In this document: positions 22,083 to 39,384 of the stretch, piece after piece | Layout of the letters: the number at the start of each line of letters is the position of its first letter | Numbering within the stretch: the first letter of the stretch is position 1 | Source of the DNA: Earliella scabrosa | Lineage: Eukaryota; Basidiomycota; Agaricomycetes; Polyporales; Polyporaceae | Reading direction: 5' to 3' | Length of the DNA stretch: 64,000 nt | Assembly (NCBI GenBank): GCA_022605405.1 | Contig: JABYQQ010000011.1 | Coordinates: 124,001-188,000 of the forward strand | Made by a program: the position numbers and the translations under genes | The notes under the pieces: model-generated | What the model saw: the letters and a program-made list of their open reading frames with translations, nothing else | Told to the model about the DNA's origin: nothing | Database searches by the model: none

Positions 22083-22464
22083 ATGACTTCTCAAGAGGCG
22101 CATCGCGTCATCATCCCCATCCTTCAGTCGGCGACAGACACTACTGAGACGAGTGTTACTATGGAGGCCAATGCTACATTTCCCATGCCACAAGTTGGAT
22201 GGCTGGAGGTAAGTCTGATGCTCCTGCTGCCTTCTTGCAAGCAGTAGTTGATCTCTCCGCGGATTGAAGGCAGATCATTGCCTAACGTTATCTGGGCCTG
22301 TCGGGGACGTCGGTGTCGCCGACATCTTGAAGTTCACCGCCGAGGAGGATTGTTGGACGCTTGTTGGGCTTGTTGCGGAGAGCACGAAGGCCGCTACCGA
22401 GCTCAAGCGGCGCGTCAAAACCTTGGTCCGCTCCGCCGTCAGCATGGTACCCGGTGATGCATAG
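22083..22464 (+). CDS. Small ORF, possible two-exon gene
   Basis: MTSQEAHRVIIPILQSATDT begins at 22083, and its frame runs to a GTAAGT donor at 22210. Downstream, SGPVGDVGVADILKFTAEED and ELKRRVKTLVRSAVSMVPGD end at TAG, 22464. Both parts look coding, but I cannot find an acceptor that keeps the phase, so the gene may be broken or may use an exon I missed. No known family. Confidence 0.3.
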
Positions 22465-22689
22465 TATAGGTCTGCCGATTCCTCCCTGCCCGCTCAATGG
22501 TATTCTCGTCTACGTCCCGCTCATCTGTATTCTCGACACCAATATAACCATCTCAGCAACGTCTCGACGGTATTACCCCCATAGTGAGGCGGCGTGATGT
22601 TGAGAATTTGCATTTGGCCACTACTAAAAGCCATCGTGGACGTCGACAGTGGTGACTAATTCGTTCATCAACGGTTACAGCCTTCTGAC

Positions 22690-24130
22690 TTCACTCTACA
22701 TTTGTTCCGCACCTTTACGCGCCCCTCTACGCCACTGAACACGCCTGTCCCCTTCTGAGTGCACTCTGCCGCCACACTCGACGGCTTCCGCTTCCTTCCC
22801 GAGTCCGCTTCAGACCGCACTCTTCCACTGTCAACCTTCCCTTCCACATTCAACGCCCTTCCGCGCCGGCACCTGCGCTCACCGCATCCTTCCGCTCCAG
22901 AACGCACCCTACCCCAGTCAGCGCGCTCCTGTCCCCTGCAAAACGCACTCTTCCACCTCGGCACCTCACCCGCTATCCAACATACTCAACGCCCGTCCGC
23001 TCCAGCGAGCCCTTCTTCCGCTCCTCAGGCCTCAGCAGCAGCGTCCGCTCCCACCGTTCCACATTCAACGCCCTTCCGCGCCGGTACCTGCGCTCACCGC
23101 ATCCTTCCGCTCCAGAACGCACCCTACCCCAGTCAGCGCGCTCCCGTCCCCTGCAAAACGCACTCTTCCACCTCGGAACCTCACCCGCTATCCAACATAC
23201 TCAACGCCCGTCCACTCCAGAATGCACCCTTCCACTCCGGGACGTGGCCGCCCGCATCCGACATACTCAACGCCCGTCCGCTCCAGCGAGCCCTTCTTCC
23301 GCTCCTCAGGCCTCAGCAGCAGCGTCCGCTCCCACCGTTCCACATTCAACGCCCTTCCGCGCCGGTACCTGCGCTCACCGCATCCTTCCGCTCCAGAACG
23401 CACCCTACCCCAGTCAGCGCGCTCTCTTCTTCCGCTCCTCAGGCCTCAGCAGCAGCGTCCGCTCCCACCGTTCCACATTCAACGCCCTTCCGCGCCGGTA
23501 CCTGCGCTCACCGCATCCTTCCGCTCCAGAACGCACCCTACCCCAGTCAGCGCGCTCTCTTCTTCCGCTCCTCAGGCCTCAGCAGCAGCGTCCGCTCCCA
23601 CCGTTCCACATTCAACGCCCTTCCGCGCCGGCACCTGCGCTCACCGCATCCTTCCGCTCCAGAACGCACCCTACCCCAGTCAGCGCGCTCTCGTCCCCTG
23701 CAAAACGCACTCTTCCACCTCGGAACCTCACCCGCTATCCAACATACTCAACGCCCGTCCGCTCCAGCGGTTCCTTCTTCCGCTCCTAAACGGGCGCGTC
23801 CACTCCCACCGCTCCCATTCAACTGGCCGTTCGCGCCCGCACCTGCCCGTTCGCTTTCACCCCGTCCGTGCGCCCTCTCGCACTCAATGCGTTCGCTCTC
23901 AGTTCATTCAAGCGTCCTCAACTCCCGGAACCTGCGCGTCCGTCCACTCCAGAACGGGCCCTACCACACTCAACGCGTCCGCTCTACCGTCTGCTCCAAA
24001 ACGCACCCTTCCATCCCGGGACCTGCCCGTCCGCTCCCGTGATACTCAACGCATCCGCCCGCTCCAGATCGCGCCCCTCCGCCTTCATCGCGCCCTTCCG
24101 CACCCATTCACGCGCTCCTTCTAAGGACAC
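22690..24130. repeat. Composite GC-rich minisatellite
   Basis: Units built of CTTCCGCTCC, CACATTCAACGCCC, GCACCTGCGCTCACCGCATCC and CCCCAGTCAGCGCGCTC alternate in at least two arrangements. Around 23427-23690 a 134 base unit repeats almost perfectly. All plus frames remain open for hundreds of codons, giving Pro/Ser/Ala/Arg-rich translations with no sign of a start context, introns or a non-repetitive domain. I therefore treat it as non-coding satellite DNA, decaying toward 24130. Confidence 0.85.
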
Positions 24131-24289
24131 TGAAGTGTTTTATACTGTTAAACATACTGAACTTGCCCCTCAGCTCCGGAACCTGCGCGTCCGCTTTCCA
24201 GCATACACACTACGCCCGAACGCACCTTTACTCTCAACCCCGCCTCTCAATTCGCTTCTCTACTCCTAACATCGTCTTTCCGCCTCTCA
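24131..24289. other. Spacer between the two minisatellites
   Basis: Non-repetitive except for CTCCGGAACCTGCGCGTCCGC, which resembles units of the upstream satellite. No gene. Confidence 0.5.
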
Positions 24290-24885
24290 ATGCTCCTCAA
24301 TGCGACACTCTGCTCCTCAACGCGCTCCTCCGCCTTTCAACGCACCCCTACGCTCCTCAACGCGCTCCTCCGCCTTTCAAAGCACCCCTACGCTCCTCAA
24401 CGCGCTCCTCCGCCTTCCAACGCACCCCTACGCTCCTCAACGCGCTCCTCCGCCTTTCAACGCACCCCTACGCTCCTCAACGCGCTCCTCCGCCTTCCAA
24501 AGCACCCCTACGCTCCTCAACGCACCCCCACGCTCCTCAACGCACCCCTACGCCTCTTCATGCGCCTCGCTGCTCCCTCTACGCTCCTCAACCTGCCCCT
24601 ACGCTCCTCAACGCGCTCCTCCGCCTTTCAACGCACCCCTACGCTCCTCAACGCGCTCCTCCGCCTTCCAAAGCACCCCTACGCTCCTCAACGCACCCCC
24701 ACGCTCCTCAACGCACCCCTACGCCTCTTCATGCGCCTCGCTGCTCCCTCTACGCTCCTCAACCTGCCCCTACGCTCCTCAACGCGCTCCTCCCCCTCTC
24801 AACGCACCCCTACGCTCCTCAACGCGCCCCTAAGCTTCTAAATGCGCCTCTCTGTTCCTCAACGCGTCCCAACGCAACCCTTGAC
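24290..24885. repeat. 40 bp tandem repeat with higher-order structure
   Basis: The basic 40 base unit is CGCGCTCCTCCGCCTTTCAA followed by CGCACCCCTACGCTCCTCAA, itself made of 10 base CGC.CCTCAA-like blocks. A longer segment containing GCCTCTTCATGCGCCTCGCT recurs about 181 bases apart (near 24550 and 24730), so whole groups of units were duplicated. Open frames here are by-products of the period. Confidence 0.92.
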
Positions 24886-24978
24886 GATATTCGTGTCTAC
24901 TCGACGTGTCACACTCTCGATGTGTACATCCCACCATTCCCCCCGTCATGCCAGTCCACTATACCGTCAATCTGGTAC

Positions 24979-25560
24979 GATCGGTGAAAAGGCAAGCTCT
25001 CGTGTGTCTATCCGACGAGCGAAAAGTTTGGCGGACAAGGGCAACGTTTTCGCTGGCCTGTTCGACAGGCGAAAAGGCGTTGAGGACGAGTGCTATGGCA
25101 CACATATTCGTCCGTAACATAGTGTTCGCTTGCGCTCCCTGTACGACTACTATTCGGACAATTTTTGATCAATATTGACCGAATCTTCGACCGGCGAAAA
25201 GGCTGCCGACAGGTTACCGATTCGGCAATGAAACTGGTAACCTTTCGGCACCAGGAAATTCGCCTGATTAGGTAACCTGTTCGCCACCGGTTCGGCGGTC
25301 GAAAACGCGTCGAGTCAGGTAAAGTTTCCTACCGCTCTTTCATCGGGCGAAAAGGCGACGAAACAGTTTCGTAGCAGCCGAGAATATGACCATAGAAAAT
25401 GCACGCAACATGAAACCATTTTCGACCGGCGAAAATGCACCGAAAATGGGGTCTAGTGTTAACCCCGTCCGACGGGCGAAAATGCGTGGAAAACAGGCCG
25501 AAAGCGGTAAGCCCGTGCCACTCATTTTCGACCCCTTTTCGACCGGCGAAAATTCTGGTA
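24979..25560. repeat. Cluster of short palindromes, consensus TTCGACNGGCGAA
   Basis: Imperfect copies occur near 24979, 25012, 25060, 25187, 25292, 25340, 25419, 25466 and 25536. The best two (25419 and 25536) read TTTTCGACCGGCGAAAA, a 17 base near-perfect inverted repeat (TTTTCG, 5 bases, CGAAAA). Spacing is irregular, 35-130 bases. The sequence between is unrelated and lacks a gene. The cluster ends about 55 bases before the duplicated block begins. Confidence 0.75.
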
Positions 25561-25748
25561 TGCCCGTCGTGACGTAGCGCTGGAACAGCATCCAGGACCT
25601 TCCGGATGAGGCAGGTGAGAAACCATATCGGGCGGCGACAGCATCCGGCCACTGACCCGCAGTAGTGAGACACTCACATCCGCACCGCCAAAACCAATTC
25701 ACGTCAGCTAACCGCCCCAGCCCGGGTTTTAAAGCCGCGGCTCCGTCG

Positions 25749-25763
25749 CCCACATATATCATG
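25749..25763 (+). promoter_or_regulatory. TATA-like box of the left RTA1 gene
   Basis: CCCACATATATCATG lies about 115 bases before the ATG and is conserved at 35587-35601 in the right copy although the surroundings have diverged. Together with a shared AATTCACGTCAGCTAACC upstream, it probably marks the core promoter. Confidence 0.5.
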
Positions 25764-25875
25764 GTCCAATGCAGCTCCATGCACTACATCCGACATTCCG
25801 CCATCCTCCTTTTGTCATTTCCTAGTTCGCAGCCGACCCTCTCTTCTCTCCCCTTCACATCTCCTCAAAGTGCCC

Positions 25876-27341
25876 ATGTCCTCAGTCAACGCAACAATAC
25901 CGACCGGGTCACAAAGTATGGCCTCCTGCACTCAGCCGCTGCTGCGTTGATCATACTCAACCTGTTGCCTAGTAGTACCGCCCGTTCGTCCACGCGTCAG
26001 CCCGTACGGGTATATTCCAACAGAATGGATCTGCATTCTCTTCGTAGTTCTTTTCGCCCTATCTTGTCGTAAGCGTATTCCCGCAGCCTAGTACAGTCAG
26101 CCAACCACACTGCTCACTCCATCGTAGTCATACACATCGGTCAAGCGATCTACACTTGCCTGTGGTGGCTCATCGGTACCGCGGCCCTCGCAGGGGTGTT
26201 CGAAATCGTCGGATGGAGCGGTAGGTTGTGGTCAAGTACGGAGCCGAGGGCGATCACACCCTTCCTCATGCAGTACGCCGTTTCTTCCACAATCTGATCC
26301 CTGCCTCATTCGGTTCACACTGCGTCTGCACCGTGCAGAATAACGACAACGATTCTGGCACCCACGCCGCTCATCGCTGCGAACTTTATTATCCTCGGGC
26401 AGATCATCACGCGCCTTGGACAGCAATACAGCCGCCTCAGCGCAAAGTGGTGTACGTCTTCTGTCTCATTGCCGGCCCCCGATCGCTCGTCTTCCCTCGC
26501 CGAGCTACCCGGAAGTCGCTCCCACTGCTCACACAATGCAACAGATACGATCATTTTCCTGACCTGCGACATCGTTGCACTCGTTGTGCAGGCCGTAGGC
26601 GGTGCCAGAGCCTCGATCGCACTCCAGAAGAACAACGACCCTGAGCCCGTACGTCCCGTCCAATCTCCCCCATTCGTAATAGGGACTCATACTGAATTGT
26701 CTGTGTTGGCGGTCTCAGGGCGGACACATCATGCTTGGCGGTATCGTCTTCCAACTAGGTGAGTCCCAGCCCTGTCTCGCCGGCTGCGCCGCTAAAACGC
26801 TATGCGCAGTCGCGGTGTGCATCTACCTCTGCCTCGCGGTCGAGTTCCTCCTCCGGTACCACCGCGACCGCCCCGTGCGGCGTGTGTCGTATGCAACTAA
26901 ATCATCCGTCCTCACCCGTGGGATCAAACTGATGATCCTCGCGCTCGCGCTCGACGGTCTCTTCATCCTCATCCGGTCCATCTACCGCACAATCGTAAGT
27001 CAGACCCAGGCCTGACAGTGCGAACACTCATCAATGCACGTCCCGCCGACAGGAACTCATCGACGGCTGGACGGGCCCAATCATCAGTAACGAGGTCTAC
27101 TTCAGTACGTCTCCCCTCGCTCTCCACTCCGCACTCGGCTGACTGTGACAACAAACCCACAGACGTCCTCGACGCGGCCATGATCGTCCTCGCCATGTTC
27201 ACCCTCAACTTCCTCCATCCCGGCTTCCTCCTCGGCAAAGGCCAGACATGGACCGCCGCACGCGTATCGAGCGAGACCAACTCCAAGCTTGAGCTGAAGA
27301 ACCATAAAGGGACCAGCACGCCCCGCGTTAGCGAGGTATAG
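25876..27341 (+). CDS. RTA1-family multi-pass membrane protein, copy A
   Basis: Exon 1 is MSSVNATIPTGSQ (25876-25915). Further exons join in phase: ..VSPYGYIPTEWICILFVVLF, HIGQAIYTCLWWLIGTAALA, QITTTILAPTPLIAANFIIL, TIIFLTCDIVALVVQAVGG, GGHIMLGGIVFQL, VAVCIYLCLAVEFLLRYH, ELIDGWTGPIISNEVYF, then VLDAAMIVLAMFTLNFLHPG, ending TAG at 27341. About 290 residues with seven hydrophobic spans are expected and seen. The Y-x-P start, the WSGRLWSS loop and the APTPLIAANFIILG segment fit the RTA1-like family, which includes yeast Rsb1 (lipid translocation) and Rta1 (7-aminocholesterol resistance). All splice sites are intact, so it is probably functional. The partner copy is at 35703. Confidence 0.88.
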
Positions 27342-28169
27342 AGCAGGCCGTTCGTGCGTATCAGTCTCAGTTTTCCCTCCCGTCCCTGCACCCAGAGGAC
27401 CGGCGCGCCGAGTTGGTTCTCCCATGAAGTTGCTCATGCAACTTGTCTTTGTCTTCGAGTTTGTCTACCGTCAGCCTCACTATCCTTGCCTTCCGATTAC
27501 CGTTATATATTGATCCCATTCAAATCCCTCGCTGGTCCCATTATTCATGTATATACTTACGCCATCCACGTAGCACCATTCACGCAACGCCCCCGCTCCT
27601 TCGCCCTAGACACCCCAGATCTAGACCTAGACAGTCTGGTCCAGCGTGTCCAGTCACCTCACCATATAGTACCCGTACCCGTACCCGCACCCGTATCCAC
27701 AAGTACCGGCCTGTAATCATAGTACTAAGTAGGAAAAACCTAGTTATCAGCAGAACACCGGATGAGAGCGCGCTGCGCTATCTCGCGTTCGATTGCACAA
27801 GCGTGAGTACCGGGAATGGTTGCAGTCCGGATCCAACAGCTCCCGGCCACGTATCCGGTGCAGTGTTCAATACACTGCAGTTCGGATAGCTCGCAGTCGT
27901 TGTTCCCCACCCATTCAACGATCAGTCGTATCCGAGCCCGACGAACCCGGATGGGCGCATTCGCACGCGAACCAATGTGCACGACGCGTCCATTTCAACA
28001 GCGGTGTTTGATGACAGCGGGTCAGATATCCTGGATGCGTGCGAACTGTATACGAGCAACATCGTCAACACAAGTGAGTAGGTCGACAGACTACGCGCGT
28101 GTCAGCATACAACTATGAATATACCTCCATCCCGCCGAAACACGCGCGCTCAGTCCTCGATCACAATAA

Positions 28170-34637
<6,468 letters not shown>

Positions 34638-35476
34638 GTTGAGAGGAGAGTGTGGGCTTGCGCGTCCCGTTTCCTGGGCGGGGATATAAGTCAGTGAGCC
34701 CCTCCGGCGACAGTCGGATCGAGAGCGGCGTGTTCGCTGTGCAAGGAGTGTCCTGCGCCTAGCAGGTGTTGGATTTAGATCTGGATGTAAAAGCTGGACA
34801 CGTACCTGTCGGCGTTAGTGAGACGACTCCGCACACAGGATGGCTCCGGACAGAGGACGGCTGAGAGAGCGTCGAGGATGCGCGACACAGAGATCGAGCG
34901 GGTAAGATGAGAGCGCAAGTCAAAGTCGTCAAAAAATCCGGATGAGTCGACCCCGAGAAGCTCGGAGTAGGCATATGTAGCGCCCATATGGCTCGATCTG
35001 GGAATCGTACTCAACGCCATCCCTGGTTGGTCACTAGTTGATCCCAGGACTATGCGTCGGTATATGCGCATATACTTGAGTACACTCCTTCAACTTATCA
35101 CTACAAATTTGCACAAAGTGATGTACATTACTTTCCTGACCGTGAACATCATCGGTCGAGCCTGTGTTGTTGCCAGGATGCTGATACGTACGAGAGACCA
35201 TACAGGTTGAAGGGTACTGGGACGGCACCAGATGGTTGCAGGGGAAGGAGAGGAATACCGAATCCTGTCTTCCAACGCCCTTGTATACGACAAGATTTTG
35301 GGGACCGAAAAACAGGACATGAAGTGACGTCGCTGCCTAAATTGGGAACATATCTAGACCTTTGTAAGCCGACAGTCCTCAAGGGTTCAACACCCTAAGA
35401 AAGGTGCGTCCACGCTTCACCGCCAACGTCTTATCCGCGCGACCGGTCACCGGTCATCCAGCACAGCGCGCGTATG
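34638..35476. other. AROM promoter side; one doubtful small ORF
   Basis: Should contain the ARO1 promoter. A minus-strand 98-codon frame (35071-34775) reads MGATYAYSELLGVDSSGFFD and SISVSRILDALSAVLCPEP and ends SSFYIQI. Its composition looks coding, but there is no domain or partner exon. The remainder shows nothing. Confidence 0.4.
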
Positions 35477-38400
35477 TAGGTGAGCCATATCGGGCTTGGC
35501 ACAGCATCGCTTAAGCCGCGCCATCAAAACAAATTCACGTCAGCTAACCACCCTGCCCGCGTTTCCGAGCCGCGTTCCCGTCGCCCACATATATCATGCT
35601 CCATCCACTTCGACACTCCGCCAACCAACCTTTCGTCGTATCCCACTTCGCAGCCGACCCCCTCTTCTCTCCCATTCATATTTGCTCACCGGCGACGTTT
35701 CCATGTCCTCAGTCAACACAACAATACCGACCGGGTCGCAAAGTATGGCGTCCTGCACTCAGCCGCTGCGTTGACCATACTCAACTTGTTGGCTCTTGTT
35801 CCCTAGTACCGCCCGGTGTCGCGGGCGAACCCATTCGTCCGACGCGCGTCAGCCCGTACGGGTATATTCCAACAGAATGGATCTGCATCCTCTTCGTAGT
35901 TGTTTTCGCCCTATCTACTCGTAAGTTGGTTCTTGCCACCTGACACCGTCAGTGGACCGCACTCACTCCATCGCAGTCATACACATCGGTCAAGCGATTT
36001 ACACTCGCCTGTGGTGGCTCATCGGAACCGCAGTCCTCGCAGGGGTGTTTGAGATCGTCGGATGGAGCGGTAGGCTGTGGTCAAGTATGGAACCTCGAGC
36101 GATCACACCCTTCCTCATGCAGTACGCCGTTTCCTCCACAATTGATTACCTGCGCCATGCGGCTCATACTGCGCCTACAGAGTAACGACAACGATTGTGG
36201 CACCCACGCCGCTCATCGCTGCCAACTTTATCATCCTCGGGCAGCTCATCACGCGCCTTGGACCACAATACAGTCGTCTCAGCGCAAAGTGGTGTACGTC
36301 TTCTATCTCATTGTCGGGTCATGATCGCTCGCCTTCCCTCGCCGAGCTACCTACAAATTGACCCGCTCCCGCCGCTCACACAATCCAACAGATACGATTA
36401 TCTTCCTGACCTGCGACATTATTGCACTCGTCGTGCAAGCCCTGGGCGGTGCCAAAGCCTCGATCGCGGTCGAGAACAACGAAGACCCTCAGCCCGTATG
36501 TCGCGTCCCATCCCCCTCGCCGCTCATACTAGTGGCTAATCATGAACCTTCTCTGTTCGCGCTTTCAGGGCGGAAACATCATGCTTGATGGTATAATTTT
36601 CCAACTCAGTGAGTCCCAGCCCTGTCTCGCCGGCCGCGCCGCTAACACGCCAAGTTGCAGTCGCGGTGTGCATCTACCTCTGTCTCGCGGTCGAGTTCCT
36701 CCTCCGGTACCACCACAACCGCCCCGTCCGGCGCGTGTCGTCCGCAACTAAATCATCCGTCCTCACCCGTGGGATCAAGCTTATGATCCTCGGTCTCGCG
36801 CTCGACGGTCTCTTCATCCTCATCCGGTCCATCTACCGCACAATCGTAAGTCAAACCCAGTCTTGACTCTACCAAGAGTGCGAACACTCATCAATGCACG
36901 TCCCGACAGGAACTCATCGACGGCTGGACGGGCCCTATCATCAGTAACGAGGTCTACTTCAGTACGTCTCCCCTCGCTCTCCACGCCGCACTCGGCTGAC
37001 AACGAACCCACAGACGTCCTCGACGCGGCCATGATCGTCCTCGCCATGTTCACCCTCAATTTCCTCCATCCCGGCTTCCTCCTCGGCAAAGGTCAGACAT
37101 GGACCACCGCACGCGTATCGAGCGAGACCAACTCCGAGCTCGAGATGAAGAACCATAAAGGGACCAGCACTCCCCGTGTTAGCGAGGTATAGAGCAGGCC
37201 ATTCGTGGGTATCAGTCTCAAATCCTCCTTCCCTGCCTGCACCTAGAGGACCGCAGTTCCGAGTTGGTTCTCCAATGAGATTGCACATGCAAGCTGTGTT
37301 TGTCTTCGAGTGTCCACCGTCAACCTATCCCTACCTCCTGCTTACCGTGATATACTGATCCGATCGAAAGTCATCGCCGGTGACATTGTTCGTGTATATA
37401 CTTACGCCATCCACATAGCCCCATTCACGCAACACCGGCACTCGTTCGTCCTAGACACCCCAGATCTACATAGACCTAGACAGCCTGGTGCAGTCATCTC
37501 ACATACAGTACCCGGCCTGTAATTCGCAGTAGGAAAGACCTAGTGATCAGCAAAAAGATATGCACACCGAACATGAGAGCGCGCTGTGCTATCTCGCGTT
37601 CGCCATATTCCACAGCTCAAGCCTGGATGGGCGCTTTCGCACGCGAACCGACGCGCACATGTGCACGACGCGTACATGTCGACTGCGGCGCTTGATGACA
37701 ACGAGTCGGATAGTCTGGATGCGTGCGAACTGTATACGAGCAACATCGTCAACACAGGTGAGTAGGTCGACCGTCTACGCGTGTCAGAATACAATTATGA
37801 ATATACCTCCGGATCCTTGCAGCTAAGACACGCGCTCAGTCCTCGATCACAATAACCTCCCCGGGGTCAGTCCTTGCAGCACCCGACGCCTGACCTCGTC
37901 TTCTCCTCGCTGGTCTCTCGACCGCATCCTCGATGGAAAGGTCGATATCAACTTCCGTCTGGGGTGCGTCTCTCTTCCGTTTCGACGCCCTCGTCACCGC
38001 ACCTGCCGTAGACCCATTCGCAGCCACAGCCTGAGTCCGGCCTCTCCTCGTTCTGGCGGGCGCGTCGTCTTCAGAGTCGTCAATTGTGATGGGGTCAGCG
38101 GTAGCTTGAGGTGCGGCACGCCTCTGGTGTCCGGTGCGTGTGTGCTGAGCGGGAGCAGGGGCAGAAGCGGCGGAAGAGGTCGGAGTGGCTGTAGCCTTGG
38201 CCTTTCCCTTGTCCTGGTCCTTGGGAGGGTTAGGGCGAGCATAGAGCTCGGTCCAGCGTCGCGCTTCGCGGTCGTGTTGAACCCTGTTGCGGACGTACTC
38301 GGTGGCTATCTGAGGCACTGTGGCGCGTGGGAGGGTCAGGAAGAGCTATTCGGAGTAGGGACGCGGAGAGGCGATACCTAGTGGGTCCTCTAGGTGTGCA

Positions 38401-38765
38401 CCGTCAGCTAGCACACGGCGTGAGCAAGTGAGAAACACGCACTCGGATTCGGATCTGTGAGGAGGGAGGAGAGGGAGAGAACGACTTTGAAGAGGGAGAG
38501 GGCGGGTGACCAATTGTGTTTGAGGATGTCGATGCATATGCTGCCGCGGTCGTTGATGTTCATGTGGTATATCCTTGAAACAAGTGAGAGACGAGCAAAA
38601 TGTCTGCAGAGACGACTTACCTCGTGCGGAATGTCATTCGGGGAGCAGAGAAGCTAGAGACGGAGGTGAGCACACGAGCAGACACGAGCTAGATGAAACG
38701 GACGGATAGTCGTGGCCGAGGACAATCTCGACATGGAAGAGTCCTCCCTCGTACACGCTGCCCTC
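35477..38765 (+). repeat. Segmental duplication, right copy
   Basis: Direct copy of 25613-28995, about 9.8 kb away. It includes an RTA1 gene and the 3' two-thirds of a complete E2 gene that continues past the duplication edge to 38959. Because only this copy has the E2 N-terminus, this side probably holds the ancestral arrangement. The 37193-37835 spacer holds no other gene. Confidence 0.92.
35703..37192 (+). CDS. RTA1-family multi-pass membrane protein, copy B
   Basis: Same exon plan as copy A. MSSVNTTIPTGSQ (from 35703) is followed by IPPGVAGEPIRPTRVSPYGY (seven residues longer than copy A here), HIGQAIYTRLWWLIGTAVLA, QVTTTIVAPTPLIAANFIIL, TIIFLTCDIIALVVQALGGA, GGNIMLDGIIFQL, VAVCIYLCLAVEFLLRYHHN, ELIDGWTGPIISNEVYF and VLDAAMIVLAMFTLNFLHPG, stopping at 37192. 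GT..AG sites are kept throughout and no stop interrupts the spliced frame. Seven membrane spans fit the RTA1-like family, whose characterised yeast members act in lipid translocation or sterol/drug resistance at the plasma membrane. The two copies differ by scattered substitutions, so both appear to be under coding constraint. Confidence 0.88.
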
Positions 38766-38959
38766 GGGCCCTGGGATGGTGGCGTTCCAGTGGAAGAGGT
38801 CGTCGTCGGAGGGGGCGAGCTTGATGGGGCCAAGGTCCTCCTTCTTGAGGTCGGCAATCTCGCGGTGTATACGCTTGAGCGTCGTCTGCGAGGACAGTGA
38901 GCACGAGCACGGCGCAGACGAGCGAGCGGACGGACGGGGGTCACGTTTGCTGGGGCCAT
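37836..38959 (-). CDS. E2 ubiquitin-conjugating enzyme with extended C-terminal tail
   Basis: Exons: MAPAN (38959-38945); [46 protein letters not shown] from 38885; [38 protein letters not shown]; a 12 base micro-exon giving KDPL; and [20 protein letters not shown] with the tail, ending at 37836. The catalytic Cys is in SICIDIL. The usual HPN triad reads H-M-N. The UBC fold of about 150 residues is complete. A tail of about 130 residues follows, Ala/Thr/Lys-rich, with [20 protein letters not shown], a basic KRKRD patch and the acidic end EVIVIED. Ubiquitin transfer is expected; the tail may direct nuclear or partner binding (inference). It is divergent from the gene at 39385. Confidence 0.88.
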
Positions 38960-39384
38960 CGCGCACGGCGGAGGTGGAGGTCGAGGACAAGGCGCGTTGT
39001 GGCACAGCTGCGTGCTGCCTCGCCGCCGCTGACCGAGTTCGCCTTCCGACTCCGAGGCGCACGGACGGCCAGACGCCCGCTTAGTCAGCGGCGGGGCCAG
39101 TCGCGCACGTTGATGACTCTCGCGCGCGACGGTGACTCTTGCTCGCTCGCTCTCTCTCTCCTCGACCACCATGTTCTAAGTCTGCCCGCCGCCGCCGCCC
39201 TCGTCGTCGTCGTCGTCGCTCTCGTTGGAACCGTGTCTCCGCCCAGCCGCCATCGCTACTTGCAGCCCACCCACGATGATCACTCGAATACCAGTCTAAT
39301 CTCCTCCACCCACCCCCGAATATCCCGCGAAACAACGATAAAGTAGCAAACACAGCCCAGACAGAAACCACAGCAAACGACGCC
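38960..39384. promoter_or_regulatory. Bidirectional promoter region
   Basis: 425 bases lie between the two start codons of divergent genes (E2 on minus, GTPBP-domain gene on plus). The region is GC-rich with a GTC trinucleotide run (CTCGTCGTCGTCGTCGTCGCT, about 39198-39218) and pyrimidine-rich tracts toward 39300. No TATA box is evident. Confidence 0.5.

Noticed and set aside
22759..24124. Pro/Ser/Arg-rich frames of 300-427 codons
   Set aside because: They lie wholly inside the minisatellite, exist in several frames at once and have no non-repeat domain.
24163..24987. 274-codon repetitive frame
   Set aside because: By-product of the 40 bp tandem repeat; no splice or start support.
24979..25560. 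Spaced palindromes as a CRISPR array
   Set aside because: Eukaryotic context, variable repeats, irregular spacers and no cas genes.
25613..25780. Duplication ends as long terminal repeats of a retrotransposon
   Set aside because: The repeated blocks contain host genes with introns and the interval holds ARO1; no gag, pol or primer-binding site.
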